10,313 bases of DNA from CALDTK01 sp041744755 (lineage in GTDB: Bacteria; Bacteroidota; Bacteroidia; Chitinophagales; Saprospiraceae). The stretch lies in the NCBI GenBank assembly GCA_041744755.1, contig JBGTKC010000045.1, positions 1 to 10,313 of the forward strand. The letters run 5' to 3'. Of the stretch, positions 1 through 6,622 are shown in pieces; the stretch's first letter is position 1, and every line of letters begins with the position of its first letter. The notes beneath the pieces are model-generated. The model did not search any database. It was not told the origin of the DNA and saw only the letters and a list, made by a program, of their open reading frames with translations. Both the position numbers and the translations under genes were made by a program.

Positions 1-392
1 GGCTCGTGGCCGTGGTGCGGGCGCGGGGCGGGGCGCTGTTCGGGCAGCAGGAGCCCCTGCGCAACGAACTCTACCGCATCGGGGGTCAGCGCCTGCTGCG
101 GGGCTTCGACGAGCAAAGCATCGGCGCGCAGGCCTACGCCGTCGGTACGCTCGAGACCCGTCTGCTCATCGGCGGCGGGAGTTTCCTGTTCGCCTTCGCG
201 GACCAGGGATACTTGCGCGATCCGTACAGCGGCGGCGCGACCCGTGACGCGCCCACGGGTTTTGGCGCAGGCCTGAGACTCGGTACGCAGGCCGGTGCGC
301 TGAGCCTCACGTACGCCTACGGGCGTCGGAGTGGCGCCCCGGTGGATTTCCAGCGGGCGAAAATCCACATCGGCTTCGAGAGTCGATTCTAG
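1..392 (+). CDS. C-terminal end of an Omp85/BamA-type outer-membrane beta-barrel protein (5' truncated by window)
   Basis: The reading frame is already open at the first base, so only the last ~130 residues are present. Seen: an LRGF tetrapeptide at 96-107, matching the conserved (V/L)RG(F/Y) of the L6 loop of Omp85 barrels (Pfam Bac_surface_Ag, PF01103). It is preceded by a YRIGG segment and followed by alternating hydrophobic strands (ETRLLI, FLFAFADQGYL, GFGAGLRLGT, LSLTYAYG). The chain ends in Phe (FESRF), as expected for a strand recognised by the BAM machinery. Known: Omp85 proteins insert outer-membrane proteins or move polypeptides or lipids across the outer membrane. POTRA domains, if any, lie upstream of the window, so BamA, TamA and a smaller D15-like protein cannot be told apart. 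It could also be another 16-strand barrel. The barrel-end call is fairly secure; the specific role is not. Confidence 0.75.
   Translation, partial: LVAVVRARGGALFGQQEPLRNELYRIGGQRLLRGFDEQSIGAQAYAVGTLETRLLIGGGSFLFAFADQGYLRDPYSGGATRDAPTGFGAGLRLGTQAGALSLTYAYGRRSGAPVDFQRAKIHIGFESRF
258..273 (+). repeat. Copy 1 of dispersed 16-base motif (14/16), GGTTTTGGCG orientation
   Basis: Reads GGTTTTGGCGCAGGCC, with two mismatches to the exact form at 1845. It lies inside the Omp85 coding region, read as Gly-Phe-Gly-Ala-Gly. Confidence 0.5.
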
Positions 393-444
393 GGAGTGCG
401 GGAGTGCGTAGCGTGCTGAAAGTGCGCTGAGCGGGGTATTGGGA

Positions 445-475
445 TTTGGACGTGACCTGCCGTCGCTTACCTTCC
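445..475 (+). promoter_or_regulatory. Bacteroidota-type promoter for the Dabb lipoprotein
   Basis: TTTG at 445-448 is followed by exactly 19 bases and then TACCTTCC at 468-475. The Bacteroidota consensus is TTTG-N19-TAnnTTTG, so the -33 box and the TAnnTT part match and the last two bases do not. Initiation would fall near 480, giving a leader of about 15 bases before the ATG at 497. This supports that start over the in-frame TTG at 446, which lies within the -33 box. Confidence 0.5.
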
Positions 476-496
476 GCGGGCTTAGCTATCCGACCT

Positions 497-949
497 ATGA
501 CCTTCCACGCTCGCCCACTCTACTACTCGCTTCTCGCCAGCTTGCTTATCCTTTGCAGTTGTGGCTCACCGTCGCAGGAGGTTCCGCTTCCGCAAAACAC
601 CCCGGCTCCCACCGATCAATCCGCCGCCATGTCTACGAATCCCGGCCTCGCCCACACGGTCTACTTCTGGCTCAAACCCGGTCTCGACGACGCGGGTCGC
701 GAGGAATTTGTAACCGCCCTGCAGAGTCTCGCCGGCGCGCCGAGCGTGCGCCGTGTGCTGGTCGGCCCGGCGGCGAGCACCCCGAGCCGCGGCGTGGTTG
801 ACAACTCCTTCGACTATATGCTCGTGCTGTGGTTCGACGACGTAGCCGGCCACGACGCCTACCAAATTGACCCAGTCCACCTCGCCTTCGTCAAGGGCAA
901 CGAGGACAAGTGGACCACGGTGAAGGTGTACGACGCGGAGGTGATGTGA
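497..949 (+). CDS. Dabb (stress-responsive A/B barrel) domain lipoprotein
   Basis: A 150-residue protein. Residues 1-22 form a lipoprotein signal: a short basic start, a hydrophobic core (LLASLLIL) and a lipobox LCSC with the acylated Cys at 22. A Pro/Gln/Ser-rich linker follows to about residue 45. Residues ~50-150 resemble the Dabb domain (PF07876): HTVYFWLKPG at the start, a DYMLVLWFDD strand, the HDAYQIDPVHLAFV segment and a terminal VKVYDAEV strand. Dabb domains are small dimeric ferredoxin-like barrels found in stress proteins, monooxygenase-like enzymes and polyketide cyclases. The substrate here is unknown, and lipidation implies membrane attachment in the envelope. The ATG at 497 was chosen because it gives a complete lipoprotein signal and follows the promoter at the right distance. 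The TTG at 446 would add 17 residues ahead of it. An ATG at 629 would give a bare cytoplasmic Dabb domain. The gene lies 104 bases after the Omp85 stop and probably has its own transcript. Confidence 0.8.
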   Translation: MTFHARPLYYSLLASLLILCSCGSPSQEVPLPQNTPAPTDQSAAMSTNPGLAHTVYFWLKPGLDDAGREEFVTALQSLAGAPSVRRVLVGPAASTPSRGVVDNSFDYMLVLWFDDVAGHDAYQIDPVHLAFVKGNEDKWTTVKVYDAEVM

Positions 950-1043
950 GGGGGGAAAGGATGATGGAGCGGCGGCGCATAATGGACGACCTGCGACCAT
1001 CTGGGGGACAGGATCGAGTCAATAATCAACTCCTGTACCGCAG

Positions 1044-1073
1044 GCACCTACTACAGCCTAGCGGCGTAGGTGC
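1044..1073. terminator. Stem-loop between convergent genes
   Basis: GCACCTAC (1044-1051) pairs perfectly with GTAGGTGC (1066-1073) across a 14-base loop. It lies in the 188-base gap between the lipoprotein stop (949) and the transporter stop (1138). There is no T run, so a role as transcript end or 3' stabiliser is inferred from position and pairing. Confidence 0.45.
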
Positions 1074-1100
1074 GACAGTTCATTAGCGGGGTGCGTGAGC

Positions 1101-1128
1101 GCCGCGGCACCATAGCCGCGGCACCATA
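1101..1128. terminator. Tandem 14-base repeat forming a GC-rich hairpin
   Basis: GCCGCGGCACCATA occurs twice back to back (1101-1114 and 1115-1128). Each copy starts with the self-complementary octamer GCCGCGGC. The two octamers can therefore pair as an 8-bp stem with a 6-base loop (ACCATA). The hairpin lies ten bases beyond the stop of the minus-strand transporter and probably serves its transcript end. Confidence 0.45.
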
Positions 1129-1137
1129 ACCCGCCCC

Positions 1138-2538
1138 TCAAGCATACCCCCCCAGCACCGCCCCCACCAGCACCACCAGCCCCATCACCATCAGCATCCC
1201 GAACAGCGGCGCCACGAAGCGGAGCCACCGGTCCAGCGGAACGCGACACATGGCGAGCATCGCGATGAGGCCGCCCATCGTCGGGTTGACCAAGTTGGTC
1301 AGACCGTCCCCCAACTGAAAGGCCTCAATCGTGACCTGGCGCGTGAGCCCGAGCAGGTCGCCGAGCGGAATCATCACCGGGAGCGTAGCCAGCGCCTGAC
1401 CGGAGCCGCTCGGGATGAGTAGGTTGATGACCGTCTGCACGCCCACCATCCCGACGGCGGCACCCACGTCCGGCAGGCCCTCGAGCGCACCGGCCAGTCC
1501 GTACGTGATCGTGTCCGAGATCTGCCCGTCGTCCATCACGATGCGCACGGCGTTCGCGAGACCGACCATGAAGGCCCCCGGCGCCACCACCGCCACCGAG
1601 CGCAGCGCCTGAGCCACTTGCTCACTCACCGGCGTGCGCGAGACGAAGCCAACGACGACGGCGACAGCTACAAAGACGCCACTGATTTCGTCGAGGAACC
1701 AGTGGTGCGTAAACACCCCCCATAGCATCACCGCCAGACCCGCCACGAAGACCCCGATCACGAGTCCGTGCGTCCGCGTGAGTTGATAGCTACCCAGGGG
1801 TTGCGACAGTGCCAAACCCTCCGTGTCGAGCCCCACGGCCAGCGGGTTTTGGCGAAAGCCGTCTGCTTGCAGGCGTCGGTAGTACCGCAGGTTGTACCAG
1901 GCCGTCACCGCCAGCGCAAGCACACAAAAGGCAAGACGTAATTCCCAGCCCGAGAAGAGCGGCAGACCTGCAATCTGGTGACCTATCCCGACGGTGTACG
2001 GATTGAAAGGGCTTGCGCCAAAACCTACCGTCATGGCCCCGACGCTGAGCCCCGCGGCGAGGATCAGATCGCCGCCGATCGCGAGCGCCAGCACCGCCGC
2101 CACCGGCACCATCGCGATGTTGTTTTCGTAGCCCACGAAGATGCCGAGCAATCCGTAGAAGATGGTCGCCCCGACGATCACCCCCGCGCGACTCCCCTCG
2201 CCCGCGCGGCGCACCAGCACCCCGACCCCGTTCTCGATGGCGCGCGTGCGCTCGAGGGCCCCGAACATCAGCCCGCTCGCGATGATGACGTACACCACCG
2301 AACCGGCCGCCTTGTAGCCGCGCGGCAGGGCCGTGAGCAGTTGCATGATCCCCACCGGCGTCGAAGGCAGCGCGGCGTACGTCCCCGGCACGACCTGCAG
2401 GCGCCCGCCCACCTCGACGCGCTCGAAACTCCCGGCCGGCAGCACGTACGTGAGCAGCGCGACCGCCACGAGGATGCCGAGCAGCATCACGATCGGGTGA
2501 GGCAGGTAGTCGTACCAACGTCGCGGGGTGTCGGCCAT
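1138..2538 (-). CDS. YfcC/DcuC-family integral membrane transporter
   Basis: A 466-residue polytopic membrane protein with about 11-13 hydrophobic segments, similar to the C4-dicarboxylate anaerobic carrier family (PF03606, YfcC branch of the ion transporter superfamily). Family-like segments seen: HPIVMLLGILVAVALLTYVLPAGSFER near residues 14-40; GYENNIAMVPVAAVLALAIGGD (136-157); VGFGASPFNPYTVGIGHQIAG (171-191); NLLIPSGSGQALATLPVMIPLGDLLG (372-397); and FQLGDGLTNLVNPTMGG (407-423). The two polar, glycine-rich stretches near 171-180 and 374-420 resemble the re-entrant transport motifs of this fold. The substrate cannot be read from sequence: dicarboxylates, amino acids or short peptides are all possible, and no catabolic gene sits beside it. 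The start at 2538 was chosen because it opens directly into the first membrane segment. The 39 extra in-frame residues up to 2655 are Pro/Ala-rich and unlike the family. Two copies of the 16-base motif lie inside this gene. Confidence 0.85.
   Translation of the reverse strand: MADTPRRWYDYLPHPIVMLLGILVAVALLTYVLPAGSFERVEVGGRLQVVPGTYAALPSTPVGIMQLLTALPRGYKAAGSVVYVIIASGLMFGALERTRAIENGVGVLVRRAGEGSRAGVIVGATIFYGLLGIFVGYENNIAMVPVAAVLALAIGGDLILAAGLSVGAMTVGFGASPFNPYTVGIGHQIAGLPLFSGWELRLAFCVLALAVTAWYNLRYYRRLQADGFRQNPLAVGLDTEGLALSQPLGSYQLTRTHGLVIGVFVAGLAVMLWGVFTHHWFLDEISGVFVAVAVVVGFVSRTPVSEQVAQALRSVAVVAPGAFMVGLANAVRIVMDDGQISDTITYGLAGALEGLPDVGAAVGMVGVQTVINLLIPSGSGQALATLPVMIPLGDLLGLTRQVTIEAFQLGDGLTNLVNPTMGGLIAMLAMCRVPLDRWLRFVAPLFGMLMVMGLVVLVGAVLGGYA
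1845..1860 (+). repeat. Copy 2 of dispersed 16-base motif (exact)
   Basis: Reads GGTTTTGGCGAAAGCC on the plus strand. It lies within the YfcC gene, where the coding strand reads Gly-Phe-Arg-Gln-Asn-Pro in a hydrophilic loop (residues 227-232). Confidence 0.65.
2010..2025 (-). repeat. Copy 3 of dispersed 16-base motif (15/16)
   Basis: The plus strand reads GGCTTGCGCCAAAACC, one change from the exact form and the exact reverse complement of copy 4 at 3049. Within YfcC it encodes Gly-Phe-Gly-Ala-Ser-Pro, part of a family motif, so protein constraint may explain some of it. Confidence 0.55.
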
Positions 2539-2617
2539 AGGGGGTGAAGCTAGGGGCTGGTGAATGCTAGAAGGTTTAAGGTTGGCGGGGGCCTCGGGTG
2601 CGCGCGGGCGGCGCGAG

Positions 2618-2638
2618 CCAAGTAAGCATATTGCTTGG
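2618..2638. promoter_or_regulatory. Imperfect palindrome upstream of the YfcC transporter
   Basis: CCAAG (2618-2622) is mirrored by CTTGG (2634-2638). The inner bases add a G-T and two A-T pairs around GCATA. It lies 80 bases upstream of the transporter start in a short AT-richer patch, where an operator or leader hairpin would sit. Function is inferred from position only. Confidence 0.25.
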
Positions 2639-2772
2639 GGGAGTTCAAAGCTCACGACAGAGCCATTGTGGATTGGCGCAAACCTAGCGGTCGTGTCAAA
2701 TTGTTATCATCACTAAGCTGTTGTCGTTCAATGAATTATTGACAAAGGCGTGGCCCGTGGCGACCATCTCTG

Positions 2773-2780
2773 TATCTTAA
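2773..2780 (+). promoter_or_regulatory. Possible -7 box for the peptidase gene
   Basis: TATCTTAA resembles TAnnTTTG and sits in the AT-rich core. The expected -33 position (2750-2753) reads GTGG, a poor match. The TTGACA at 2739-2744 is 28 bases away, too far for a Bacteroidota promoter. If used, the peptidase mRNA would carry a leader of about 210 bases. Confidence 0.25.
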
Positions 2781-3001
2781 TTTTTACGGCTTCAGAATTT
2801 CGTACGTACTTGCACTCCGCAAGCCTAGCAGACGTAGGCAAAACCTGTCCTGGGAAGAATTAAATAGGTACTTGCGGCCCATTGGCCGACACACTCCCTC
2901 CCGCCGTCCCACCCCACGATCGAACGATTACGCGCTTCGCCCGCCCGCCCGGGCTGCGCTGTGTCCAAAATTCACAATCCACTTCTCCTCAATCGTAGTG
3001 C

Positions 3002-5704
3002 ATGACCAAGTTTACTCTTCTCGTTGTCCTGGCCGCCACCGCGTCGACGGTTTTGGCGCAAGCCCCCCGCCAGGCAGCCCCCCGCCAGACGGTCCCGCGC
3101 CTCGAGGCACCTCAATTCGTCGACCTCCCCGCCGCAAAGCCCCTCGGTGCGGCCACCGAGCTCATCAAGGCCCTCGCGCCCGATGTGGCTGAGGTCGAAT
3201 ACGCCCTCAGCGGAACCGAGTCCGACGAGCTCGGCCTGCGGCACGTCACCTACCAGCAGACCTACCGCGGGATCAAGGTTGACGGCTACACCTACACCGC
3301 GCACGCCAACAAGGATGGCATCTACAGTCTGTCGGGGGCTTTCGCCAAAACGGGCGACATCGACGTCACGCCTCAGCTGCGTCCGGAGGAAGGTCTGGCC
3401 GCCGCCGTTCGCCTCCTCCACGTCGAGCGTCCTATGTGGGAGAGCGCCGACGCGCCGGAGGGATACACGCGCCCCGCGGGTGAGCTCGTCGTCTACTACG
3501 ACGCCGCCACTGACCGCGCGGAGCTCGCCTACAAGTACGACCTCTACAGCGCTGAGCCCCTCTACCGTGCCTGGGTGTACATCAGCGCCACGACCGGCCA
3601 GCTCCTCGCTGAGGATCTGCGCATTCACCACGTCAACACCCCCGTGACCGGCGCGACGATGTACAACGGTAACAAGACCATCAACGTCGACCTCACCTCC
3701 GGAGTCTACCGCCTGCGCCAGACCCTGAGCGGCGGCGGAGTGGAGACCTATTCGATGAACAACGGCACCACTTACGGCCGCGCCACCGACATCACCGATA
3801 ACGGTACGCCCTTCGACGCCGACCCAGCTGCCATCCAGGCGCACTACGGCGCGGAGCAGACCTACGACTACTACAAGACGACTCACAATCGCAACTCTTA
3901 CAACGACGCTGGCGGCAAGCTCCTCAGCTACGTGCACTACTCCCGCAGTTACGTCAATGCCTACTGGGACGGGAGCCGCATGACCTACGGCGACGGCGAC
4001 GGGAAGAGCTACGGGCCGCTCGTGGCCCTCGACATCGCCGGCCACGAACTCACGCACGGCGTCACCGAGTACTCCGCCGCCCTTGTATACCGCAACGAGT
4101 CGGGCGCCATCAACGAGAGCTTCTCCGATATCTTCGGCGAGATGGTCGAGTACTACGCCACCGGGAGCAACGACTGGCAGATGGGGACCGACATCGGGAT
4201 CAACCGCTCGGGCGCGCTGCGCTCAATGGACAACCCGAACCTCTTCGGCGATCCCGACACCTACGGAGGCACCAATTACTACACGGGCACCGGGGACAAC
4301 GGCGGCGTCCACATCAACTCCGGCGTGCAGAACAAGTGGTACTACATCCTCGCCATCGGCGAGTCCGGCACCAACGACCTCGGCAACGCCTACGCCGTGA
4401 CCGGGCTCGGCCGCGCGAAGGCCGCTAAGATCGCCTACCGCAACCTGACCGTCTACCTGTCGGCGAACTCCGACTACGCCGGCGCGCGCGCCGGCGCCAT
4501 CCAGGCCGCCACCGACCTCTACGGTGCGGGTAGCGCGGAGGTGATCGCGACCACCAACGCCTGGTACGCCGTGGGCGTCGGCGCGGCCTACTCCGGGAGC
4601 ACCGGCGGCGGCACTACTACCGACACCCAGGCCCCGAGCACGCCTACCAACCTTGCGGCCGTCAACGTCACCGACGCGAGCGTCGGACTTACCTGGACCG
4701 CCTCCACCGACAACGTCGGCGTGACGGGCTATAAGGTGTACTCCGGCGCAGCCTTACTCGGGACCGTCACCGCGACGAGCGCCAACGTCACCGGCCTCAC
4801 CGCCGGCACTACTTACACCTTCGGCGTGAGCGCCGTCGACGCCGCCGGCAACGAGAGCGCCAAGGCCACGCGCACCGTAACCACCACCGGCGGCAGCGGC
4901 GGCGGCGGTACGGCTGGGCAGTTGCTCGCGAGCTACTTCGAGACCGGGGACGACGGGTGGGTACGGGGCGGCGTGGACGCCATCCGCACGAAGACCACGC
5001 GCAGTTACGAGGGCAGCTACTCGATGCGCCTACAGGACGGCAGCGGGGTGGCCTCGTCGATCACGACGCAGAGCGCCTACAACGTCAGCGGCCTCAGTGC
5101 TGTCGACGTGAAGTTCTACTTCAACGCCTACTCGATGGAGAACGGCAAGAGCTTCAAGGTCGAGTACAACGGCGGCTCCGGCTGGCAGACCGTGGCCCGC
5201 TACGTAGCCGGTGCGGGTGGCTTCGCCAACAACACCTTCTACGTCGCGACGGCGACCCTGAGCGCCGCGGACTACACCCTCACGAGCGCGGCCAAATTCC
5301 GCATCCAGGTGGAGGCTACCTCCAACAACGACCAGGTGTTCTTCGACCAGATCACGATTACGTCGCGCAACACCTTCGCGCTCTCCGGCGCGCCATTAGC
5401 CTCGTCTCAGACCCTCGACGCGCTCTACGCCCAGGCCTTCGCCGACGGTGAAGAGTCCTCCCTGGAGATGAGCGTGGCCATATCGCCGAATCCCGCCACC
5501 GACTACGTCAACATCGCCATCGGCGGCGAGGGCGACGTGCAGCGCGCGCAGATCTTTAACGTGACCGGCCAACTCGTCCGCACCCTCATGGACAGCGAGT
5601 ACAACGAGCAGGTCTCGATTGCCGAACTCAGTGCGGGTGTCTACGTGCTCGTAGTCGAGGACACCAAGGGCGAGATGCGCTCGGTGCGATTTGTGAAGCG
5701 GTAG
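3002..5704 (+). CDS. Secreted thermolysin-like (M4) metallopeptidase with Fn3 domain and type IX sorting tail
   Basis: A 900-residue multidomain exoprotease. Residues 1-19 are a Sec signal peptide, with cleavage likely after VLA19 before Gln20. An FTP/PepSY-type inhibitory propeptide spans roughly 60-205 (RHVTYQQTYRGIKVDGYTY near 78). The M4 catalytic domain covers about 215-525. It has the zinc motif H348-E349-L-T-H352, the third ligand Glu372 in GAINESFSD exactly 20 residues on (as in thermolysin), the acid/base His437 in DNGGVHINSG, and the AYWDGSRMTYGDGDG strand just before the zinc helix. An Fn3 domain (~540-625) follows, starting APSTPTNL with a TDNVGVTGYKVY core. Then comes a beta-sandwich domain (~640-790, YFETGDDGW to VFFDQITI) that may bind substrate or carbohydrate. 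The tail (~823-900: VAISPNPATDYVNI, then GVYVLVVED and VRFVKR) is a type A type IX secretion signal. The active-site residues are complete. Expected route: Sec export, outer-membrane passage through the type IX system, and proteolytic activation for degrading extracellular protein. Confidence 0.95.
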   Translation: MTKFTLLVVLAATASTVLAQAPRQAAPRQTVPRLEAPQFVDLPAAKPLGAATELIKALAPDVAEVEYALSGTESDELGLRHVTYQQTYRGIKVDGYTYTAHANKDGIYSLSGAFAKTGDIDVTPQLRPEEGLAAAVRLLHVERPMWESADAPEGYTRPAGELVVYYDAATDRAELAYKYDLYSAEPLYRAWVYISATTGQLLAEDLRIHHVNTPVTGATMYNGNKTINVDLTSGVYRLRQTLSGGGVETYSMNNGTTYGRATDITDNGTPFDADPAAIQAHYGAEQTYDYYKTTHNRNSYNDAGGKLLSYVHYSRSYVNAYWDGSRMTYGDGDGKSYGPLVALDIAGHELTHGVTEYSAALVYRNESGAINESFSDIFGEMVEYYATGSNDWQMGTDIGINRSGALRSMDNPNLFGDPDTYGGTNYYTGTGDNGGVHINSGVQNKWYYILAIGESGTNDLGNAYAVTGLGRAKAAKIAYRNLTVYLSANSDYAGARAGAIQAATDLYGAGSAEVIATTNAWYAVGVGAAYSGSTGGGTTTDTQAPSTPTNLAAVNVTDASVGLTWTASTDNVGVTGYKVYSGAALLGTVTATSANVTGLTAGTTYTFGVSAVDAAGNESAKATRTVTTTGGSGGGGTAGQLLASYFETGDDGWVRGGVDAIRTKTTRSYEGSYSMRLQDGSGVASSITTQSAYNVSGLSAVDVKFYFNAYSMENGKSFKVEYNGGSGWQTVARYVAGAGGFANNTFYVATATLSAADYTLTSAAKFRIQVEATSNNDQVFFDQITITSRNTFALSGAPLASSQTLDALYAQAFADGEESSLEMSVAISPNPATDYVNIAIGGEGDVQRAQIFNVTGQLVRTLMDSEYNEQVSIAELSAGVYVLVVEDTKGEMRSVRFVKR
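3049..3064 (+). repeat. Copy 4 of dispersed 16-base motif (15/16)
   Basis: Reads GGTTTTGGCGCAAGCC, identical on the opposite strand to copy 3. It spans the signal-peptide cleavage site of the peptidase (Val-Leu-Ala-Gln-Ala). Signal peptides ending in LAQ are common in Bacteroidota, so this copy is weaker evidence for a DNA signal. Confidence 0.45.
3337..3352 (+). repeat. Copy 5 of dispersed 16-base motif (15/16)
   Basis: Reads GGCTTTCGCCAAAACG, with only the last base different. It lies in the propeptide region of the peptidase, encoding Ala-Phe-Ala-Lys-Thr. It is in the opposite orientation to copy 4, 288 bases away. Confidence 0.55.
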
Positions 5705-5710
5705 GAGTGG

Positions 5711-5735
5711 GGCGTGGGTCGATGCGTCGCACGCC
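5711..5735 (+). other. Small stem-loop just after the peptidase stop
   Basis: GGCGTG (5711-5716) pairs with CACGCC (5730-5735) over a 13-base loop, seven bases after the stop codon. It may help end or protect the peptidase mRNA together with the larger hairpin downstream. Confidence 0.3.
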
Positions 5736-5755
5736 TACGGGCCTTCAAATTCTAG

Positions 5756-5802
5756 TCGCCGGGGTGTGGACACAAAGCGTTCACGCTCCGGCGATTGTGT
5801 TT
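5756..5802 (+). terminator. Terminator of the peptidase gene
   Basis: A 13-bp stem (5756-5768 with 5782-5794, two G-T pairs, otherwise Watson-Crick, TCGCCGG against CCGGCGA at the base) closes a 13-base loop. It is followed by the T-rich TTGTGTTT. It lies about 50 bases after the stop, a good position and form for an intrinsic terminator. Confidence 0.6.
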
Positions 5803-5888
5803 CCGACACTACGCAGCCGCGTAGCGCGCGATGCTCAAACGTAGGCCTGGATTCATCCGGGTCTTAGTGTCCTAATCAGCCCTTACGC

Positions 5889-5931
5889 CCTTTGCGTGCC
5901 TCCTTTTGCGCCTTTGCGTTGAAAAAAACGC
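5889..5931. repeat. CTTTTGCG/CCTTTGCG low-complexity dispersed repeat
   Basis: TTTGCG occurs three times in 28 bases (5891, 5905, 5913) within a CCT-rich background, followed by GCGTT-GAAAAA-AACGC, a short stem-loop (5916-5931). Read on the minus strand it gives the basic peptide FQRKGAKGGTQRA. Such Gln-Arg-Lys-Ala-Lys peptides are typical spurious translations of dispersed intergenic repeats in many bacterial genomes. It abuts the 3' end of the Uma2 gene. On the minus strand seven T residues lie four bases past that stop, so it may double as a transcript end. Confidence 0.4.
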
Positions 5932-5932
5932 C

Positions 5933-6604
5933 TCACTCGCCTCTCACAACTTCCTTCTCCGCACCGGCCTCTAGCCTTGGCGCCGCCGGCATCAGATCCA
6001 CCACTGCTAAGTCTCCGCACAATTTGCTCTGGACTAATTCGGCTTCCGCCAAAACGAGGTGGCGCCGGTATCCCTGCGGATCGGGCCTGTCGAAGTAATG
6101 GAATTGCCGGCCGCGACAGTCGATCACCCAGTACTCCGGAATGCCGAATCGGGCGTAGTCTCTGCACTTATCGCCGAGGTCGTAATCGAGACTCGAATCG
6201 GCCACCTCGACGATGAGCATCGCCTCTCCGTGGGTCGGCAGGGAGGTCACGTAGCCATCGCCGCGCTTCGGGACGATGTACACGTCGGGCTGCGGCTCGT
6301 TGGTCTCGTCGAGGTTGATAGGGCTCTGCCCAATAATTGTGTGTCGCTCGTGTAGCCGTAGCGTGAGGTAAGTAGTGATGTGACTCGTGAAACCTACGTG
6401 TAGAGCGCCAATGGGACTCATCTCAATTATTTGACCATTGACTAATTCGACGCGCACGTCCTCTTTTATGAAGCCGGCTTCCGCCATAGCGTGGTACTCC
6501 CGCACCGTCCAGCGGTAGGGTCTCGGGCCTCGTTGTGCCGCTAGGGGAAAGGGCATAGATGTTGGTCTGGCCTCGTAGGCCACCACCTGTTCGCGAACCA
6601 TCAT
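5933..6604 (-). CDS. Uma2-family protein (DUF820, PD-(D/E)XK nuclease fold)
   Basis: A 223-residue protein with the ordered motifs of the Uma2/DUF820 family (PF05685). YRWTVREYHAMAEAG lies near 30-44; RVELVNGQIIEMSPIGALHV at 51-70 carries the conserved Glu53; EPQPDVYIV carries Asp107; and AMLIVEVADSSLDYDLGDKCRDYARFGIPEYWVID at 128-162 carries Glu133 and Lys146. Asp107, Glu133 and the following Val form the usual D-(x)n-ExV variant of the restriction-endonuclease-like active site, and it looks intact. The true role and nucleic-acid target of these proteins are unknown, and they often occur in many copies per genome. It is the last gene of the probable regulator/PD40/Uma2 operon, starting 18 bases after the PD40 stop. 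Two adjacent ATG codons (6604, 6601) could each serve as start. The residues after ~205 are Ala/Glu-rich and outside the domain. Confidence 0.85.
   Translation of the reverse strand: MMVREQVVAYEARPTSMPFPLAAQRGPRPYRWTVREYHAMAEAGFIKEDVRVELVNGQIIEMSPIGALHVGFTSHITTYLTLRLHERHTIIGQSPINLDETNEPQPDVYIVPKRGDGYVTSLPTHGEAMLIVEVADSSLDYDLGDKCRDYARFGIPEYWVIDCRGRQFHYFDRPDPQGYRRHLVLAEAELVQSKLCGDLAVVDLMPAAPRLEAGAEKEVVRGE
6041..6056 (+). repeat. Copy 6 of dispersed 16-base motif (14/16)
   Basis: Reads GGCTTCCGCCAAAACG, two mismatches. It lies inside the Uma2 gene, whose coding strand reads Val-Leu-Ala-Glu-Ala here. Confidence 0.4.
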
Positions 6605-6622
6605 CAGGGGAAGGTAAGGGAT

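Larger units (their letters stand above)
2539..3001. other. Long divergent intergenic region, partly AT-rich
   Basis: The gap is 463 bases between the divergent transporter and peptidase genes, and no convincing gene was found in it. From about 2690 to 2875 the base composition drops sharply to AT-rich (runs such as TTGTTATCATCAC and TTAATTTTTAC), unlike the high-GC surroundings, which marks a probable regulatory core. Two small stem-loops lie at its right end: CTTGC/GCAAG (2809-2813 with 2819-2823) and GCCTA/TAGGC (2823-2827 with 2835-2839). TACTTGC occurs at 2807-2813 and again about 60 bases later. Any small RNA here is unproven. Confidence 0.5.

Noticed and set aside
1978..2547. Plus-strand open frame of 189 codons opposite the YfcC gene
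   Set aside because: The His/Arg/Asp-rich product has no family likeness and is the antisense shadow of membrane helices.
2739..2767. Sigma-70-like promoter starting with TTGACA
   Set aside because: No TATAAT-like hexamer lies 16-18 bases downstream, and the taxon is expected to use the TTTG/TAnnTTTG form.
2972..4057. Long open frame (361 codons) on the minus strand across the peptidase gene
   Set aside because: It is antisense to the propeptide and catalytic domain of a clear M4 peptidase. Its Val/Gly/Ala-rich translation is typical of the complement of high-GC codons, and it has no recognisable domain.
6470..6481. Perfect 12-base palindrome GAAGCCGGCTTC
   Set aside because: It lies deep inside the Uma2 coding region, encodes ordinary residues and is not repeated elsewhere in the window.
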